NCBI GenBank assembly: GCA_030560485.1
Contig: JAKTTS010000229.1
Location: 1 to 23,686, forward strand
Direction: 5' to 3'
Source of the DNA: Ascoidea tarda (nom. inval.)
Lineage: Eukaryota > Ascomycota > Saccharomycetes > Ascoideales > Ascoideaceae
DNA: 23,686 nucleotides
Shown here in pieces: positions 1 through 8,864 of this stretch. Made by a program: the position numbers and the translations under genes. Under the pieces are notes generated by a model. The model was not told where the DNA came from and did not search any database. It was given only the letters and a program-made list of their open reading frames with translations. The stretch's first letter is position 1; each line of letters opens with the position of its first letter.

Positions 1-1
1 T

Positions 2-55
2 AATGATAATGATAATGATAATGATAATGATAATGATAATGATAATGATAATGAT
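2..55 (+). repeat. (AATGAT)n hexanucleotide repeat inside MIF2
   Basis: Nine perfect AATGAT units run to the left window edge and encode alternating Asn-Asp in the MIF2 frame. The array may continue outside the window. Hexamer units keep the frame, so length changes would be tolerated. A short GAA run at 389-409 (seven Glu codons) is a similar coding microsatellite in the same gene. Confidence 0.9.
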
Positions 56-1489
56 ATTAGTCTCCTGGGATCTTTACAATTACAAAATCAAAAAGACGAT
101 GACGAAGATGACGAGGAAATTTTGGAAATTGTAGATACTCCTTTAATGTCTCCCATTCGACTAAAGCCAAATACCTATCTGAAAAAGAGGAAAAGTTCAA
201 TCTCTAAATTAAACAAAATTGAAGCAACCCTAAAAAAAAATAATCAACTATTCGTTCAATCAGATTCAGAATCTGACCTAAATGATAATAATGTCAAGGA
301 TATTAATAGGAATAAAATCAATATCAGTGATATAGATAGTATAAATGATTCCAGTACCAATTCCAATAACCAAAATGGCGATGCTAAAGAAGAAGAAGAA
401 GAAGAAGAAGATAATTTTTCTAATTTAGACGATTCTCCCATATTAAATAAAAAATCAATTAGAAATCAAATGAGTAAATCTGTTGTTCAAGATTCAAAAA
501 TTAGAAATTCAGGCCTTGCTACGAAAAACATAGCGCTTAATAAAGTATCCAATAAAAATATCAAACCAACAAATAAAAATATCAGCAAGACTACTCATAA
601 GAACACTAATAAAAGTATTGATAGAAATACGAAAACCAAAAAGAATGAATCTAAGGACATAGATAAAATCAAGAGTAAAATTAATGGCATCTCAAAACCT
701 ATTTCTTCCAATCAAAACACATATAGTCGTGCCGTAAGGAAATCTTCAAGAGTTCGAATTCCTCCCATTGAGTTCTGGAAAAATGAAAAAATAGTCTATG
801 AGTATAAAAATAAAGGCCATTTACCTTCCTTAAAGGATGTTATAAAAGTTGAAGAGTCTTCTTCTCCAACTATCAAGAAAAAAAGAGCTTTTTCAGCTCA
901 TCGAAAAAAATCAGCACAGAAAGATGATAACACAACAAATGACAAAAAAGAAATAGTGAAGTACGAGTACATCTATCCCAACGATGAGTTAAACGACTCG
1001 TTGAAAAACACCAAACTACCTTCTTCCCAGATAACCTGGTTAAGCTCCAAAAAAGGTATATTAAATCTTGAAGTATTCGATGGTCCAGGCTCAGACGAAA
1101 AGACACAAAGATTGGTTGCTCGTGCTCCCAACAAAGAGATATACCAGGATTTGTTTCCATTGGGAAATGATAACTTCAAACTTGCTGTTTTGTTCCAGGA
1201 AGATAAAGAGTTTGCAGCCAGTGGGATACTTTTGTTGCCGCCAAATGGGGTCAAACATCTTAAAAACTCTGGTGTAACCTACTCCATATTCTACGTGATA
1301 ACAGGAATAGTCGAGGTGACTCTCAACAAGACTCCCTTTATTGTCAAATCAGGCTGCTCATTTGAGGTCCCAATGGGCAATTTCTATCAGTTTGTCAACA
1401 GAGGCAAGAAAGAGGCCAAATTCTTTTTTGTTCAAACCAAATACGTTGTAGAGGATTCTGAGGATGACGATGAAGCGATGTCTGAATAA
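2..1489 (+). CDS. MIF2: MIF2 / CENP-C kinetochore protein, 5' end outside window
   Basis: Centromeric nucleosome-binding protein of the inner kinetochore, acting as a dimer in the nucleus. The reading frame is open from base 2, so the start codon lies upstream of the window; 495 residues are visible. The part begins with an Asn-Asp run and acidic stretches, followed by a long Lys/Asn/Ser-rich disordered region. The CENP-C signature is at about bases 722-812: an Arg-rich segment with RVRIPP and then FWKNEK, matching the CENP-C motif that contacts the CENP-A nucleosome. The C-terminus (about bases 1190-1460) is the cupin-like dimerisation fold, with GILLLPPNG, YVITGIVEVTL and FEVPMGNFYQFVN. It ends in an acidic tail. 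S. cerevisiae Mif2 is 549 residues, so only a modest N-terminal piece should be missing. The two motifs together make the identification firm. Confidence 0.93.
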   Translation, partial: NDNDNDNDNDNDNDNDNDISLLGSLQLQNQKDDDEDDEEILEIVDTPLMSPIRLKPNTYLKKRKSSISKLNKIEATLKKNNQLFVQSDSESDLNDNNVKDINRNKINISDIDSINDSSTNSNNQNGDAKEEEEEEEDNFSNLDDSPILNKKSIRNQMSKSVVQDSKIRNSGLATKNIALNKVSNKNIKPTNKNISKTTHKNTNKSIDRNTKTKKNESKDIDKIKSKINGISKPISSNQNTYSRAVRKSSRVRIPPIEFWKNEKIVYEYKNKGHLPSLKDVIKVEESSSPTIKKKRAFSAHRKKSAQKDDNTTNDKKEIVKYEYIYPNDELNDSLKNTKLPSSQITWLSSKKGILNLEVFDGPGSDEKTQRLVARAPNKEIYQDLFPLGNDNFKLAVLFQEDKEFAASGILLLPPNGVKHLKNSGVTYSIFYVITGIVEVTLNKTPFIVKSGCSFEVPMGNFYQFVNRGKKEAKFFFVQTKYVVEDSEDDDEAMSE

Positions 1490-1653
1490 AAAGAGACAGC
1501 CAACTTGCTTTGTATCCATTACCAGATCCATCCTGTGTATTATTATTTTTGTTGTTTACTGATCTTTATAGTTTTACTGATATTTACCATTTTTGTCTAT
1601 TCTTTTTTCGTTATCCTCATCATTTACATTTATTTGCCATTTCCAGTATTCAA

Positions 1654-1681
1654 ATCTAATATCTAATATCTAATATCTAAT
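1654..1681. repeat. 7-bp tandem repeat, 4 perfect copies
   Basis: ATCTAAT is repeated four times without a mismatch, followed by degenerate copies such as TCTCTAAT. It lies in the MIF2-ACF2 spacer. No function can be assigned; it looks like a simple-sequence expansion. Confidence 0.9.
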
Positions 1682-1798
1682 TCTCATCTCTAATTCCCAA
1701 TCTCCTATCTCTGAAATTCCCTCTTTTTTAGCATCATTTCCCATTTTAATCTACTGTCTTAGCCACTTTCTTTCAGCCGTTATTTCGTGTTCCACGTA

Positions 1799-1823
1799 TT
1801 TCAGTGTATTTCAGTGTATTTCA
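1799..1823. repeat. 10-bp tandem repeat, about 2.5 copies
   Basis: The unit TTTCAGTGTA occurs twice and is followed by TTTCA. It lies 146-170 bases before the chosen ACF2 start, probably in the promoter or 5' leader. Confidence 0.85.
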
Positions 1824-1968
1824 TCTCTCATTTTGTTCTTGCTGTTGGTTCTCACACCCTTTATATTTAATGAACTACAACTCTTTGTTGAGCCTGTCTC
1901 GTTTCCAGCTTGTTTCCATTTGTTTGTTGGTGATCTCCTTTTTCTTGTATCTCAATATTTTGTTCAAA

Positions 1969-4377
1969 ATGCCTTACAACAGAGCTCCAATGCCCTTGCC
2001 CCAACAAGCTGCTGATATTAAAGCAAAGCTAAAAACTCACTTCAACTCTTTTATCGAATCTCATCCAACACTTTCAACAGTTGGCTTTACTTCTACTTCT
2101 AGTTCTACTTCCACTCCCGCTTACACTCCTGCTTCCACTTCTTCTTATTTTGTCTCTCAGTCATCTTCAGCTTTAAATCTTGAGGAGGACTTGTTTTCAG
2201 CTCCAATTTCAACCAAAAATCCTATAGACTATTTTGGTGCTACTTCTCACTCTCTAAAATCTGCAATCAGCTATATCAATTATAATGATACGAATAAACC
2301 GATTTACACCAATAAGTTCTATACCAATTTTATTCTCGAAAATCAACAATGTTCTATTTGGACTCATCCTTATTCATTATCATTCTCCAAAGTTGATGGT
2401 TTCAATGGATTAGCAGTCTCTCATATCACAAATAACCAGAAAACCTTTTCAAACGATAACATACCACATGAATTTTTTATTAATCCCATTGGAATCAAAT
2501 CAATTGTCTTCAGTTCGACCCAGTTTCGAAGTTTGCAAGATCCAAACCTATTAAATTTGAGCTTGAATAGTTTGAGCCATTCTTCTGTTAATTTAAATTT
2601 ATCTTTACCTTACAACTCATATAATAACAACGAAAATGGAAATATCAACTTTCCAATTGTTCAAGGTTTAGGTTTTATAACTGGTATTTACAACAATTTA
2701 ACTCCATTGTTACAATCAACCGTTGGTTTTAGATCAATCGAAAGATTGGGAAATTTATCAAACAATATTCAGAAATATAAAATTGTTTTATTTAATGACA
2801 TTGTTTGGTCTGTTTATGTTTCAAATTATTCAAACCCAAACTTGAATTTAACTAAAATAGATAATAACAATATCCAGTCAAATGTATTATCCAATTGTAC
2901 AATTCAAGTTGCTACAGGATTTTCACAATTCTACGATCAAGCTGCTGGATTGTTTGTATATCACACTGAAATCGCATCCCAGGTTATTGATGCGAATTCC
3001 TCTGGCTCCTCCTCTTCAAATTCAAGTGCTGTTTATTCATTTAATTTTAAAACTGCAGGATATTCATTGTCAAGCAGACCAATAATGTTTGCTCTACCCC
3101 ACCATTATAATAATTTTTCAAATTATACAAATAGTGGCAGAACAGATATTTATTTAGATTCAACCACCAAGGGTGTAATGGCTGGTTACTTGATTGATAA
3201 ATTTGAAATTGTTCACTATGATTTACCAGTTAACATCACATTTTTCCCTGGTACCAGTTTAAATTATCCGGCAACATATAATAATAATAGTCTCGGTCTA
3301 ATTAGAAAAGCCGCTGAAATTGAAGTTAGTGAAGACGTGATGAATCTATCAAATTTAGACTCGATGTATTTTGCAGGTAAAAAATTGGATAAATACGCTT
3401 TGGTTTTGTATTCAACAATGTACATTTTACAAGATCGAGAATTGACATTGAGATTGTTACCAAAATTGAAAAATGCATTCAATAGATTTTCAAAATTAAA
3501 CAATATTCAGCCATTGATTTACGATAATTCATATAAAGGATTGATTTCCAGAGCTGGTATTAATGGTGATCCCAACCTCGATTTCGGAAATTCATACTAT
3601 AACGATCATCATTTTCATTATAGTTATTTTATACATACTGCGGCGATTATCGGTAAGGTCGAATTAGACCTCAATGATGGGAGAGAAAGTGAGTTTTTAA
3701 ATGAAAATAAAGATTTTGTTGATTTCTTAATTAGAGATGTTTGCAATCCAAGTCCAGGAGATAATTATTTCCCACAATTTAGGTCGTTTGATTGGTTTAA
3801 TGGACACAGTTGGGCTAAGGGATTATTTGCGAGTGCCGATGGTAAAGACGAGGAATCCTCATCAGAGGATTATCATTGCTATTACTCGATCAAACTATGG
3901 TCAATTGTTGTTAAAAATGATAAATTGGAAAGACTAATGGATTTGATTTTAAGTGTAATGAAAAATTCAATCACATCCTACATGTTGATGGATAACGACA
4001 ATAAGATCCAGCCCAAAGAATTCATTGGAAATAAAGTAACAGGAATCTTTTTTGAAAACAAAATTCACCATACAACATACTTTGGGAATAACCTAGAATA
4101 TATTCAGGGAATCCATATGTTGCCTATCACACCAATATCAAGTTATTTCCGATCTCCAAAGTTTGTGAAAGAAGAATGGGAGGAAAAGTTGTCAAGCCAT
4201 ATCGATAAGGTTGATGGTGGATGGAAAGGAATACTAATGTTGAACACAGCATTATTTGATCCAAGGTTAGCATGGAACTTTTTTGGAAAAGAAAATTTCA
4301 ACTATGGCTATCTAGACGATGGGATGTCATTAACCTGGAGTGTGGCATTTGTTGCAGGCGTAGGAGGAGCCTACTAG
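1969..4377 (+). CDS. ACF2: Endo-1,3-beta-glucanase, GH81 (Acf2/Eng2 type)
   Basis: Glycoside hydrolase family 81 enzyme that cuts internal beta-1,3-glucan bonds. With the ATG at 1969 the protein has 802 residues, close to S. cerevisiae Acf2/Eng2 (779); this ATG has a good AAA context. After a Pro/Ser/Thr-rich N-terminus the GH81 domain fills the rest. The hallmark blocks are DHHFHYSYFIHTAAIIG (Asp546), then FDWFNGHSWAKGL and DGKDEESSSE (Glu629 and Glu633), which correspond to the acidic catalytic positions of the family, and finally YIQGIHMLPITP near the C-terminus. No glucan-binding tail is present. With this start there is no signal peptide, so it would be an intracellular Acf2/Eng2-like enzyme. 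An upstream in-frame ATG at 1870 adds 33 residues with a strongly hydrophobic stretch, which would make it a secreted or membrane-anchored Eng1-like form. Family assignment is firm; paralogue and start are less certain. Confidence 0.9.
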   Translation: MPYNRAPMPLPQQAADIKAKLKTHFNSFIESHPTLSTVGFTSTSSSTSTPAYTPASTSSYFVSQSSSALNLEEDLFSAPISTKNPIDYFGATSHSLKSAISYINYNDTNKPIYTNKFYTNFILENQQCSIWTHPYSLSFSKVDGFNGLAVSHITNNQKTFSNDNIPHEFFINPIGIKSIVFSSTQFRSLQDPNLLNLSLNSLSHSSVNLNLSLPYNSYNNNENGNINFPIVQGLGFITGIYNNLTPLLQSTVGFRSIERLGNLSNNIQKYKIVLFNDIVWSVYVSNYSNPNLNLTKIDNNNIQSNVLSNCTIQVATGFSQFYDQAAGLFVYHTEIASQVIDANSSGSSSSNSSAVYSFNFKTAGYSLSSRPIMFALPHHYNNFSNYTNSGRTDIYLDSTTKGVMAGYLIDKFEIVHYDLPVNITFFPGTSLNYPATYNNNSLGLIRKAAEIEVSEDVMNLSNLDSMYFAGKKLDKYALVLYSTMYILQDRELTLRLLPKLKNAFNRFSKLNNIQPLIYDNSYKGLISRAGINGDPNLDFGNSYYNDHHFHYSYFIHTAAIIGKVELDLNDGRESEFLNENKDFVDFLIRDVCNPSPGDNYFPQFRSFDWFNGHSWAKGLFASADGKDEESSSEDYHCYYSIKLWSIVVKNDKLERLMDLILSVMKNSITSYMLMDNDNKIQPKEFIGNKVTGIFFENKIHHTTYFGNNLEYIQGIHMLPITPISSYFRSPKFVKEEWEEKLSSHIDKVDGGWKGILMLNTALFDPRLAWNFFGKENFNYGYLDDGMSLTWSVAFVAGVGGAY

Positions 4378-4688
4378 CTTATGATGTCCTGCGTTTTAGT
4401 CACTTTCTATGTGTTTACTGGACTTTTTGTAGATAAGAATACATAGAAAAAAGTGCGTTATAAAAGTGCGTTGGAAAAGTGCGTTATAAAAGTGCGTTGG
4501 AAAAGTGCGTTATTAATACAATTGCTTATCTAATTATTATGCAATATTACATAATGCGGAAATATGTGAGTTAATTAGAAATCCGCGACTGTTTCCGTTT
4601 TTTCCGCAGGCCCAGAACAGGGATGATTTTGGGTGATAATCAGTTGGAGAAAGCGTTGATAAAGAGCTGAGATTTGTAAAGGGTATAA
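4378..4688. promoter_or_regulatory. ACF2-TAP42 spacer with TAP42 promoter
   Basis: This 311-base spacer holds the ACF2 3' end and the TAP42 promoter. It carries five copies of an 11-base word at exact 13-base spacing (4449-4511). It also carries a perfect 8-base inverted repeat, TGCGGAAA at 4555-4562 and TTTCCGCA at 4601-4608, with two further CCGC or TTTCCG words between the arms. These are candidate protein-binding sites; the binding factor is unknown. Confidence 0.55.
4449..4511. repeat. 13-bp tandem array, 5 units (26-bp higher order)
   Basis: AAAAGTGCGTT is present at 4449, 4462, 4475, 4488 and 4501 with no mismatch. The two-base spacers alternate AT, GG, AT, GG, so the true period is 26 bp. 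The array lies 72 bases after the ACF2 stop and 177 bases before the TAP42 start. Confidence 0.95.
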
Positions 4689-5876
4689 ATGACAGACTCA
4701 GATAGAGAAGACGAAACGGGAGGAAAAGCCTCGTTGGCAAATGTTTACAATGAGGTTGTAAGGTCAATTGAGGTGTTGAGTGGGTTGTCTCTTAGGCAAG
4801 ATTCTCCTGAGTATCAATCCAAAGCCAACAAAATATTTCAGAAATTGCTAAATCTAAAAAAAATCATATCTAGCCTAGCTTTATTTTCGGTTAATGAATC
4901 TCTCGAAGAATTAAATACAAACTACATCAAGTTTTTGTCTGTTGACTATTATCTTGCTTTATTGGCATCAAAGAAGTTTGACAAAAAAAATCCTGAGGCC
5001 TTCACTTTAAAGATAAACAGTTTAAAGTTGTCAAAATATTTGTATCTTCAGTTTCTAAAAAACCTCGATAACTACTCAATCTTAAACAAGGATTTACTTC
5101 AAAAACTAAAAGCATTTCAAAACACTGATAATGATCAGAGTTCTGATGATTATAACGATAGCGAGTTTAAAAATACCATATTTACCAATACAAGTCCTAT
5201 GTCAAGAAGAGAAGAAAAGATTAAATTTTTCAAATATGAAAATTCAATTAATGAAAAGCTAAAATATTATGAAAATAAATACAAAAATTTAAACGAAAAC
5301 GATACCGATGAAGAAGTTTTGAGAGAACTCTATTTAACTAGAATAAATCTTTTAGTTGTTAAAGCATTCAAAGATCTAGAGAATATTCAAATGGAATTGC
5401 AACTTTTGTCCAATAGATTAATTCCTGCACCTAAAATTCAATCAGTGGGAAAAGAAAATACTGATCAAACAAAAGATCAAAAGTATGTGAACAAAGATAA
5501 TAAAAGCAGTATGCTATCGGAGGAAAACAATTATGGTTATACTGAGAATTTGGAAACTTTAAATAAATCAATCTTATCAAAAGAAGGCAAAGTTTTGAGG
5601 CCATTCACTCTTTACTCCAAAAAGGATCAATTAAAGAAAAAGGTATTTGGTACTGGTCAAGAGCTACCAACAATGTCAATTGAAGAATATCTAGATGAAG
5701 AAATGAAACGAGGTGGAATAGTTAAACAGTCCATAACTGGGAATGAAAGTGATTCAGAGTCTGATGATGAAGAAAAAGATAACTACGATGAAGTTGGTGT
5801 TTATAAGAAAAGAGAATGGGATGATTTCACTGACACCCATAAAAAAGGTAGTGGTAATACAATGAATATGGGGTAA
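4689..5876 (+). CDS. TAP42: TAP42 / alpha4-type PP2A regulatory protein
   Basis: TOR-pathway regulator that binds the catalytic subunits of PP2A-like phosphatases (Pph21/22 and Sit4 in S. cerevisiae), acting in the cytosol and on TORC1 membranes. The protein has 395 residues (S. cerevisiae Tap42: 366). Family landmarks are visible: LRQDSPEYQ followed by KKLLNLK-like text near residues 36-60, FLSVDYYLALL near residue 86, a basic RREEKIKFFKYE block, RELYLTRINLL, and the conserved C-terminus from VLRPFTLY through TMSIEEYLDEEM to KREWDDFTDTHKKGSGNTMN. The N-terminal half is the all-helical TPR-like phosphatase-binding fold and the acidic, disordered tail is also typical. The ATG at 4689 is chosen because family similarity starts shortly after it. 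The gene is convergent with eIF3d (155 bases between the stops). Confidence 0.95.
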   Translation: MTDSDREDETGGKASLANVYNEVVRSIEVLSGLSLRQDSPEYQSKANKIFQKLLNLKKIISSLALFSVNESLEELNTNYIKFLSVDYYLALLASKKFDKKNPEAFTLKINSLKLSKYLYLQFLKNLDNYSILNKDLLQKLKAFQNTDNDQSSDDYNDSEFKNTIFTNTSPMSRREEKIKFFKYENSINEKLKYYENKYKNLNENDTDEEVLRELYLTRINLLVVKAFKDLENIQMELQLLSNRLIPAPKIQSVGKENTDQTKDQKYVNKDNKSSMLSEENNYGYTENLETLNKSILSKEGKVLRPFTLYSKKDQLKKKVFGTGQELPTMSIEEYLDEEMKRGGIVKQSITGNESDSESDDEEKDNYDEVGVYKKREWDDFTDTHKKGSGNTMNMG

Positions 5877-6031
5877 TCTCAAATAACTGATTAAATTAAA
5901 CAGTGAATTTGAATTTCAACAGCGAAATTTTACAAATATAAGCTTTAATTAAGATTTGAAAAAAGAATGCCATGAATTTTGTTCAATATGTTTTACCAAT
6001 TGTTTATTATATAAACTATTTATTCATTTAT

Positions 6032-7774
6032 TTAAATAGACAATGCATCTTCTTCATCTGGAAGTTTATAAATTGACACTTTTGGACTATTGGGGTCTTT
6101 TACAATAATAAATTTACCATCACCACTTTCGCCATCTGAAAGATTCCATCCATTAATAATATCAATGAAACTTTTGAAGATTCCCCAACCAGTACCAAAG
6201 TTTAATTTCATTTGGTTGGCTAAATCTTGGGGAGTATATCCAATAACATCCAATAAATTATGCAAATCATTTTTCTTGTAGTTAGCTCTTGATACAAAAC
6301 CAATCTTGATCAATTTGACATCAGATAAGATAGATTCAATTGTCCATTTGGAAAATTGATTAATATTTTTTCTTAATTCAGCAGCGAGAATTGCACCTTT
6401 TTGTAATTGTAATTTAGTATTCCAATCTAAACTAGACCCAGCTTTATATTGAGTAATAGCATGAATAGCAATTGGTGAAACATCTGAACCGATTCTTTGA
6501 ACAGCAGAGCTTTCTGTTCTAACAAGAACTTTAATGAAATCGTTTTCATCCTCTTCGGATTCAGAATCATAATAAGATGATAATTTACTGCTAGCTTTTT
6601 TACTTTTATTAGTCAGATTTGGCAATTTTATTATCTTATAAGAATAGGATTTGGGAATAAAATTCTTCGAATTTTGAGATTGTACAAATTCTTTTGTAGA
6701 CAATTCAAATTTTTTTAAAGTAGCAGCATCAGGAATAATTGATAATGATAACAACAAGTTATTTAAATAAGATGCTTCATTCGATAAGTTAACGTCACTG
6801 TTAATATCAGTAGCATCTATATTAATTGAAGCTTGAGATAAACCTGGATCATTTTCATCAACAGTTATTGGATTAGTTGAAGACGATCTTTTGTCAAAAA
6901 ACAATTTGTTCCCTTTTTTAGTGACAATGACATCCCAGGAGAAATTAGAAATAAGAGTTGACATAATTTGGGATAAAATTGTATCAGTTATGAAAACTTC
7001 ACTTTTATTTTCCTTGGCATATTGAAGCAAAATAGGATCCTTTGAAGTTGTAGAAGACTTGTATTCTGTTTTTACAGTGCTTAAAGGTTTTAATGGAATT
7101 GGTTTTTTGTTAATACCTGTTCTTTCAAAAACATTCTTATTATAATTGAAAGAAGCACCTTTAGAAGTCAACACAACACTTTTTTTCAAATCAACATCAA
7201 GTTTTAGTTTATTCAACCTATTAAAATCGATTGAAGTTAATAATTTCCAATTGTCCTTAATTTCAACAGAAGATTTTTTAGGTTTATTTTTTTCATTATT
7301 GTTGTTCCAATATGGCCTATATGAGTTAGAAACATTGGAACGTTTGCCTTGATTTTGGTTTGATTGAAATTGTTTATTTTGAACAGGTTTGTGGTATCTG
7401 CTTTTGAGAACTCTCTGTCTGTAGTTTTGTTGTTGTTGAGGCTGTTGAGGTTTGTTAGCGGTTGTGCTTGAGTCAACAATCTCAAAGCCAGCAGTATCAT
7501 TAGCCAATTCGTCATCAGCAGCAAATTTCGAGGCAGCTGAAGCACCATAGGCATGAAATGGATCCCTGTCTCTCCTAGTAGTTTTGTTTTGCTGTTGTGT
7601 TTGTTGTTGATTAGAATCAGTTGAAATCCAATCTGCAGCTTTACCTAGTTTGTCAGTTTTGGAAAATGGAGCATATGGAACATTGTGAAACTTTAAGTAA
7701 GAAGGAATTTCCTTTGGGGGACCCCAAGGACTAGTTGATGGGGGTAAATTCTCTAAAGAAAATGGAAAAGACAT
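6032..7774 (-). CDS. EIF3D: Translation initiation factor eIF3 subunit d
   Basis: Subunit d of the eIF3 complex, which sits at the mRNA exit of the 40S subunit; in animals it can bind the 5' cap of selected mRNAs. The 580 residues match the family end to end. The N-terminus has WGPP...VPYAPFSKTDKLGKAADW (residues about 17-49), equivalent to the human segment WGP...MPYQPFSKGDRLGKVADW. A Gln/Asn-rich linker follows to about residue 160. The core then shows NFSWDVIVTKKGNKLFFDKR, SLDWNTKLQLQKGAILAAEL, WTIESIL, IKIGFVSR and WGIFKSFIDIINGW, ending in FIIVKDPNSPKVSIYKLPDEED. Human eIF3d is 548 residues. S. cerevisiae has no eIF3d, so this yeast probably keeps a larger, more ancestral eIF3. The start ATG at 7774 gives the expected short N-terminal extension before the first motif. 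Confidence 0.94.
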   Translation of the reverse strand: MSFPFSLENLPPSTSPWGPPKEIPSYLKFHNVPYAPFSKTDKLGKAADWISTDSNQQQTQQQNKTTRRDRDPFHAYGASAASKFAADDELANDTAGFEIVDSSTTANKPQQPQQQQNYRQRVLKSRYHKPVQNKQFQSNQNQGKRSNVSNSYRPYWNNNNEKNKPKKSSVEIKDNWKLLTSIDFNRLNKLKLDVDLKKSVVLTSKGASFNYNKNVFERTGINKKPIPLKPLSTVKTEYKSSTTSKDPILLQYAKENKSEVFITDTILSQIMSTLISNFSWDVIVTKKGNKLFFDKRSSSTNPITVDENDPGLSQASINIDATDINSDVNLSNEASYLNNLLLSLSIIPDAATLKKFELSTKEFVQSQNSKNFIPKSYSYKIIKLPNLTNKSKKASSKLSSYYDSESEEDENDFIKVLVRTESSAVQRIGSDVSPIAIHAITQYKAGSSLDWNTKLQLQKGAILAAELRKNINQFSKWTIESILSDVKLIKIGFVSRANYKKNDLHNLLDVIGYTPQDLANQMKLNFGTGWGIFKSFIDIINGWNLSDGESGDGKFIIVKDPNSPKVSIYKLPDEEDALSI

Positions 7775-8049
7775 CTTTTGTTTTAGTAAATATCAAACCA
7801 ACTTTCATCAATTATTCTGTTTGAAGCCAGATCAAAATGAAAATTTTTTATATTTTAATTCCATGCAAAAAAAGCGGTTTGTGTTATGTAAGCACACGTG
7901 CATTTAGTGCTTCTTATGGTGCTTGTGCTGTGCAGAGTGAAAGAGGTGGTGCAATTTGAGATTGGACATAAAAATAACCAGAAATAGAGTAAAACAACAA
8001 TAATTAAAGATATTCCTATTTGTAGAATTAATTACAGCTACGTTTAACC
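7775..8049. promoter_or_regulatory. eIF3d upstream region with E-box
   Basis: Spacer of 275 bases between the eIF3d start and the stop of the next minus-strand gene. It contains a CACGTG E-box at 7895-7900 (about 120 bases upstream of the eIF3d ATG), the binding word of Cbf1-class bHLH factors, and an A-rich tract with GCGG near 7873. The motif is seen; its use is inferred. Confidence 0.4.
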
Positions 8050-8832
8050 TTAACTACGATCTTTACTTTGATTAATAGGTGAATCTGGCGAAAGAACAGG
8101 TTCTTTGGCAGCATTAGTAATCTGTTTTTCCTTCAAATCCAATAACTTGATTCTTAAATCTAATATTTCGCTATTTTTGCTACTTTTGATGTCAATTATC
8201 TGGTTTCTCAACTGAAAATTTTCTGTTTCGAACCTGGTTTTCAACTGTTCAATCTCTTTTTCTAACTGGAAGATTTTTTGATCTTTTTTGTTTACAATCT
8301 GTTGAAGCTGATCAAATTTTGGTAGTTTGCTAAATGTTTCTGATAAAGTTTTGATAATTTTATTTTGCTGGGCTAGCGATTGCTGGTATAATTTTAGCAA
8401 GTTTTCCTTTGAATCTGAAATTTTAAATTTTGAACCACCACTTTCATCATTATCATCACTATATGCAATATTAAAATCTTTTTGATTGTTACAATTATCT
8501 TTATTGATAACAGCTTTTGTAACTAAACAATCTATCGTGCCATTGCTTTTGAGTCTTTTTAGGTTTGATAAAAACTCTTTATAACAATGTTTAGAATTGA
8601 TAGAAGGGGTGTTTGAAACGATAATGGCATCATTGAAATCATCATCATCATTTGCAACAGAGTTTTCAAAAGTAGATCTATTCCTCTTTTCAGCAGTGTT
8701 ATCGGATAAATTACTCAATTTGATTTTGTGTGTATATTTGTCAATTGCTAATTTTGTATTTGTTTTTTCTTTGCTCTCTTTAAATTCTTTGAAATTTGAA
8801 GTATCCTTGTTATCTTTTAATTCTCGGGTATC

Positions 8833-8864
<32 letters not shown>

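Larger units (their letters stand above)
1490..1968. other. MIF2-ACF2 intergenic region
   Basis: A pyrimidine-rich spacer holding the 3' end of MIF2 and the promoter and leader of the GH81 gene. It contains a 7-bp tandem repeat (1654-1681), a 10-bp repeat (1799-1823) and one CACGAAA (SCB-like) heptamer on the minus strand at 1784-1790. The frame upstream of the chosen ACF2 start stays open from 1804 through 1968 and includes an ATG at 1870 (see findings). No separate gene is seen. Confidence 0.7.

Noticed and set aside
762-778. tRNA B-box-like GTTCGAATTCC
   Set aside because: It encodes the RVRIPP part of the MIF2 CENP-C motif, and no A box or cloverleaf surrounds it.
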